From NCBI GenBank assembly GCA_963995525.1, contig OZ023210.1, positions 22,775,856 to 22,839,855 of the forward strand: DNA of 64,000 nt, given 5' to 3'. The notes beneath the pieces are model-generated. The model worked only from the letters and a program-made list of their open reading frames with translations. It searched no databases and was not told where the DNA came from. Made by a program: the position numbers and the translations under genes. The DNA is from Escarpia spicata (taxonomy: Eukaryota; Annelida; Polychaeta; Sabellida; Siboglinidae). How positions within the stretch are numbered: the first letter of the stretch is position 1; each line of letters opens with the position of its first letter. Positions 60,201 to 64,000 of the stretch are shown here, one piece after another.

Positions 60201-62185
60201 ATAGGCAAGTGTTTTATATGTTGTTACACTGTGCCAACTGTCTACGCTTCGGTTGTCATCTTTATATACAAACTGAAACTCTTTATCATCACTGTCTCTC
60301 ACCTGCCTCCTTTCTTTTCGCACATTTGCGCACAAGAGATTCCATACAGGTATTTTTAGTCGGAAGCAGTACCCCAGTAAATGCCTTGTAATTACCCTGT
60401 GACGTAACACTTAATTGTTTTGGACATCAGCTGATCGGCACATGTTTCGAACCATACATATGTGCGTGCGGATGTGCGTGCGTGTACGTAAGATGTACGT
60501 GTAAGTCACACGCTATACTCACATTGTGCACCATTGGTTAACCATCAGTAGTATTTTGTGTGTGCATGACATTGTCGAATTGTCTTGTAGAAACCGGACT
60601 TGGACGAGTGGGGAACCTCTCTGGATGCGATGCAGTCGGCTTTGAATCTCGAGAAGAATGTCAACCAGTCGCTGCTCGATCTCCACCAAGTAGCATCCTC
60701 ACACGACGATGCGCAGGTATGTGCCAGTTGTCACAGCTATGCCAAGGTCCTTCCATTTAGTTAAAATTCGTCGTAGTGAAGCTGCTTGTATAACGAAGTA
60801 AGTTACAGCAAAGTTCGATGTGTGTATGCGTATGCGCGGGCGCGTACGTGTGGCTAGGCTTGTGTATTTGTGTGGGTGATTGTGTGCGTGCGTATGCACA
60901 TTTGTGCGCGTATATGTGCATGTGTGTTTGTGTGTTTGTGTGGGGGGGGCGTAGGTAAATATTTGGATATGGGTGGCATCAAAAATAGATAAGCTAGCGA
61001 ATAATGAACAACTCAGAACACGTCCAAAACATGAAATTCTACGGTCACTAGCACCCTCACGGCACGTCCTGTCGTGACGATCTTGGTATCATTTGAAAGG
61101 ATGCACTTTTGTTATTCTAGCGTCATCTAGATTTCCCGGTAACTGTTTAAAGAACACCGATAAAAGAGCCTACAATCACGCCGTTTTCGGTGTTCTGTAC
61201 GGTCCCGAACGATGTTGGCGGTGGGTACTCAGTACACTGATCTTCCGATTGCGGCGCTGTTTTCCTCATTTGCATAGGTTCAGACATGCGCACTTCACCA
61301 TTTCTTGATTTCATGTTATAAGCTCCACCCACTTTTAAACCGCGGCGAAATTGATGTGCTTTGATCGCAGCGAAACCGATATATCTCTACGTCGGCGTGA
61401 CGTCACAATAACACACGCCACCCAATGGGTCTAAATTCGTTGTGTTGGTTGGTTGATATACGTGATTGTGACGTCACGCCTACTTCGCATATGTCATTTT
61501 AGCAGCCGTTTGAAAGTGGGTGGAGCTTATACCATGAAATCAGATAGTGGTGCCTCCATCGGTATATTGGTGAACTGTGTCGACGAAACAACATCGTTCG
61601 CAGTGTTTAAGACACCGGAACGGGCCCGGTTGTAGGTCCGGTTTTAGTTAATTTTAAGATTGATTATTTAGGAAACCATTTATATGTTTGAATAGCAGAA
61701 AGCTTAAACTTTCAAACGACATCAATATTGTTGGGATCCGACGAACCGTAATGGTACTAGTAGTCCTTAAAAAGGCGTTTTTGGAACGTGTTTGACAGTT
61801 GTTCATTTTTCGCTCGCTTATCTATTTTTGGTGGCATGCATATTGTACGTTTGCAGTCATGATTGTTCGTGTGTATAGATGTGCGTGCTTGTGGACGCGG
61901 GGATGCAAACGTACAAGACCTAACAAGTCGCAGTGATAATTCTAGTCCATCATTTCCCGAAGTAACTACCATTACCTAAATGCAATATTACATGAATCCG
62001 TATATCACGCATATAAAATAATTACCAACTATTTCCTGCAGATGTGCGACTTCTTGGAGAAAGAATACCTGGAGGAACAGGTGAAAGACATCAAAGAGTT
62101 GTCTAACCACATCACGAACCTACGCAGAGTCGGACCTGGCCTTGGAGAGTTCATGTTCGACAAGGAAACGTTTGATTCGTCGTAA
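57271..62185 (+). CDS. ferritin heavy-chain-type subunit, gene 2 (complete)
   Basis: Four exons, all phase 0 with GT-AG introns: 57271-57375, 59597-59743, 60591-60716 and 62042-62185. They encode 173 residues, the normal length for an animal cytosolic ferritin. Exon 2 (147 bp) and exon 3 (126 bp) have the same sizes as in human FTH1. The full ferroxidase set is present: E25, Y32, E60, H63, E105 and Q139. Three-fold-channel residues D129 and E132 are also kept. The protein begins [20 protein letters not shown] and ends with ...DKETFDSS. No signal peptide is seen, so a cytosolic 24-mer iron store with oxidase activity is expected. Exon 1 differs from that of gene 1 at only a few bases, and about 225 bp of 5' sequence is shared, including the IRE-like hairpin. 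Intron 1 holds a LINE and intron 3 a foldback element. Confidence 0.98.
57688..58710 (+). mobile_element. decayed Jockey-like LINE reverse transcriptase in ferritin 2 intron 1
   Basis: It begins with [19 protein letters not shown] (the LGP-LF--Y-NDI motif). A frameshift follows, then [15 protein letters not shown], where the catalytic FADD has become FAND. It continues with [28 protein letters not shown] and, after more frameshifts, [19 protein letters not shown] and [12 protein letters not shown] segments. The end at about 58660-58710 (CCCAGAAGGAGCTGTATGGA) resembles LINE 3' ends. Several stops and an altered catalytic Asp make it dead. The sense orientation matches the host gene. Confidence 0.85.
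58711..59596. other. rest of ferritin 2 intron 1
   Basis: No feature recognised up to the exon 2 acceptor (TCTTCAG). Confidence 0.5.
60820..60950. repeat. TG-rich simple repeat in ferritin 2 intron 3
   Basis: Irregular TGTG, GCGTGCG and GTGTTTG units ending in a run of G. Confidence 0.85.
61080..61735. mobile_element. foldback element in ferritin 2 intron 3
   Basis: A large imperfect inverted repeat is centred near 61437. Matching arm blocks include TGACGTCA (61398-61405 and 61469-61476), TATAAGCTCCACCCACTTT against AAAGTGGGTGGAGCTTATA, a CGAACGATGTTG block near 61208 against CAACATCGTTCG near 61590, and TTTGAAAGGATGCAC against its diverged mirror near 61715. There is no coding capacity. 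It is consistent with a palindromic MITE or foldback transposon. Target duplications were not located. Confidence 0.75.
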
Positions 62186-62409
62186 ATTGCAGACTTCTGG
62201 AATTAACAGTGGGCGTGCACATTGAATACAATCTGTCGATGCATTTAACTAGGTGTCGCTGAACACTGACTACAACCAACTACCTGTTGATTGGTTTTAT
62301 CGCATGCTATATTCATTCCAGAATTTCTATTGTACTGAAAACCATAGAACGTTGAATCTCTAACCGTAGCGATCTCATATATTTTGTTGTATTTACCACT
62401 GACTCAAAA

Positions 62410-62415
62410 AATAAA
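62410..62415 (+). terminator. poly(A) signal of ferritin 2
   Basis: AATAAA, 225 bases after the stop codon, followed by TGTGGAGTGTTG as a possible GT-rich downstream element. Confidence 0.75.
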
Positions 62416-64000
62416 TGTAAACATGCATTGTGGAGTGTTGCTCAGTTTAACCCTGGTTTCACGTGTGCAAAGTTTTGCTAGTGCCAGTAGCAGAGACAAT
62501 CCGTGAACTGTGGGATTCCTAACGACCTAGTTATATAACTGCGCGCAGCCGTTTTGACTCATTGAAATGACAACGCGATTTCGTTGAAACAGATTAGAAA
62601 CACAAGTTGAATTTGTGTTCATTTAAGCGACTTCCAAGCGATGACCAAATGTACAGGCCAGCTTTTTAATATTGCGAAAGGTGATTTATTTTTAATACTA
62701 AATTAATGTTGTATTAACATATGGCACATTTTATTAACTACCGTGTTTGTATCTAATTGCAACAAAATACGACTCGCAATATGTTATAAAGCGCTGCACC
62801 CTTCGTCCCCCGGGCGGACCTGCATCTCTCGGTAACGTCATCCGTGCAGTTATGCTCTAGCTACCGAGCGAAAGCTCTCCATTCACATCATAATTATGTT
62901 GTTCTGCCTCACAACAACGTATGAATCAACAAACTATCACCATTACTGCGGCGCCATCTGCTTTGGAACGATATTAGGGCCATAATTCCACAATGCTACA
63001 TTGTGGATTTCTGACTTTCGATTATCCATTTACGCCGAGATTGTCGAATTCTGTCTTTCGATTATCCGTTTACGCTGTCATTGTGCAAGATTGTTGTCAA
63101 ATAATTAACTAGAATGGCGTTTGGTCAAATATTTCTCCAAAATATTTTCTCAAAAAGAAGTTCTCGAAAAGATAATCTGGCACAAATTGCACTCGGTGAC
63201 CTAAGCTAAGCAACTTGCAAATACTGAAGTATCCCTTGCAAGTCAGGTCTGGGTCGGGCCTTGCGCTATCATCACCAACGTCACGACGTGGTGTACAGAA
63301 TACATATATCGATCATTTTTCACCCACGTTATGAGCTGTTTTATCAAAGTTGGAGTTTAAAAGAACTCAAAGTCGATGAACGGAAGAAACGAAGTGCCAA
63401 GCAGTCTGCCAGAAAACGCGAATTGTTCGTCTTGAAGGTTGGTACTGTGTGTGAGCGATAATTCATGATGTTTCGAAAGCTGTCAATAATAATATTTATT
63501 CGTACTATAACGTGTACAATTCAGTGAAAGCAACGTATATATCTATCTAAAATGTATATAAAACGGTCGGTGCAGCCAGTCTCGTCTATGAAGCGTGAGC
63601 GTCTACGTCATGAATGGGGGAGGCTGTTTTTAAGTGAATATTATTAAACTTTAAATATAATAATAGTGTGGAGTCTCCCATCACACTGTGATTTGTTTTG
63701 AATTTAGTTGACATTATGTAAATTGTTATTGTAAAATTTGTAGCTTAGTATTTGTTTTCATATTTTGTAGTTCTAGTTGTCTCCAGCTCTTGGCAATGTT
63801 CTATTAACTGACTAGTATGTATTATTGTGGTTACAATGTAATGGTCTTATGAGGTCTCATTCTTTATATACTGGCACTGAGGGTGGTCATTACCAGGGTG
63901 CTTGTCGTCCTCAGTGGTTCTTTTACGTCCCAAATTGAGACGGGACCGACATTAATGTGATCACCGAGGCACAAGGGATACGCCGTCCCCAATTTTGAGA
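62416..64000. other. downstream intergenic
   Basis: No gene recognised. Two 40-bp imperfect tandem copies occur at 63001-63080. The last 110 bases (TTCTTTTACGTCCC...GACGGGACC...CCGAGGCACAAGG) look like part of a dispersed repeat that continues beyond the window. Confidence 0.45.
63001..63080. repeat. 40-bp tandem duplication
   Basis: CTTTCGATTATCC followed by GTTTACGC or ATTTACGC occurs twice with a 40-bp period and several differences. Confidence 0.75.

Overview
This is a window of animal genomic DNA. It is AT-rich, has spliced genes with GT-AG introns, is crowded with degraded transposons, SINEs, microsatellites and minisatellites, and contains one 200-base assembly gap. The host genes it carries are two ferritin heavy-chain-type genes with the three-intron layout known from other animal ferritins. 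The protein type, the 5' UTR hairpins and the tRNA-derived SINEs fit a marine invertebrate, probably a lophotrochozoan (mollusc or brachiopod grade), but nothing here fixes the phylum.

Layout. Bases 1 to about 28.8 kb hold no recognisable host gene. They contain 3' fragments of LINE retrotransposons, tRNA-SINE copies, a hAT element with a broken transposase (5837-7227), a hAT-type MITE with an intact 8-bp target duplication (14902-15179), a pair of inverted dispersed repeats (7342-7530 and 11630-12085) and several simple repeats. From about 29 kb CpG dinucleotides become visibly more frequent. Bases 29-46.7 kb hold a nested LINE-in-LINE insertion with a 14-bp target duplication (31111-31784), a 49-copy 26-bp minisatellite (38359-39663), a second hAT element (41546-42376), more SINEs and a decayed coding relic (45370-46640).

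Bases 47.2-62.4 kb are the gene-bearing part. Two ferritin genes lie in the same orientation (47395-49807 and 57271-62185). They share first exons and about 225 bp of upstream sequence, so they are tandem duplicates. Each has an iron-responsive-element-like hairpin whose loop ends exactly 157 bases before the start codon. The upstream copy has its exon 3 missing (gap or loss), a LINE placed next to a splice donor and a changed three-fold-channel residue. The downstream copy is complete.

Between the two ferritins sits the most unusual object, a 5740-bp DNA transposon (50542-56281). It is bounded by TTAA on both sides and has 100-bp terminal inverted repeats that match at 82 of 100 positions. 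On the minus strand it holds remnants of a THAP-domain transposase of the type expected for the Kolobok superfamily. On the plus strand it holds an apparently intact three-exon gene for a 156-residue stand-alone homologue of the P2X7 receptor cytoplasmic (ballast, zinc-binding) domain. The two coding regions converge and their stop codons overlap. The transposase is broken while the companion gene is still open.
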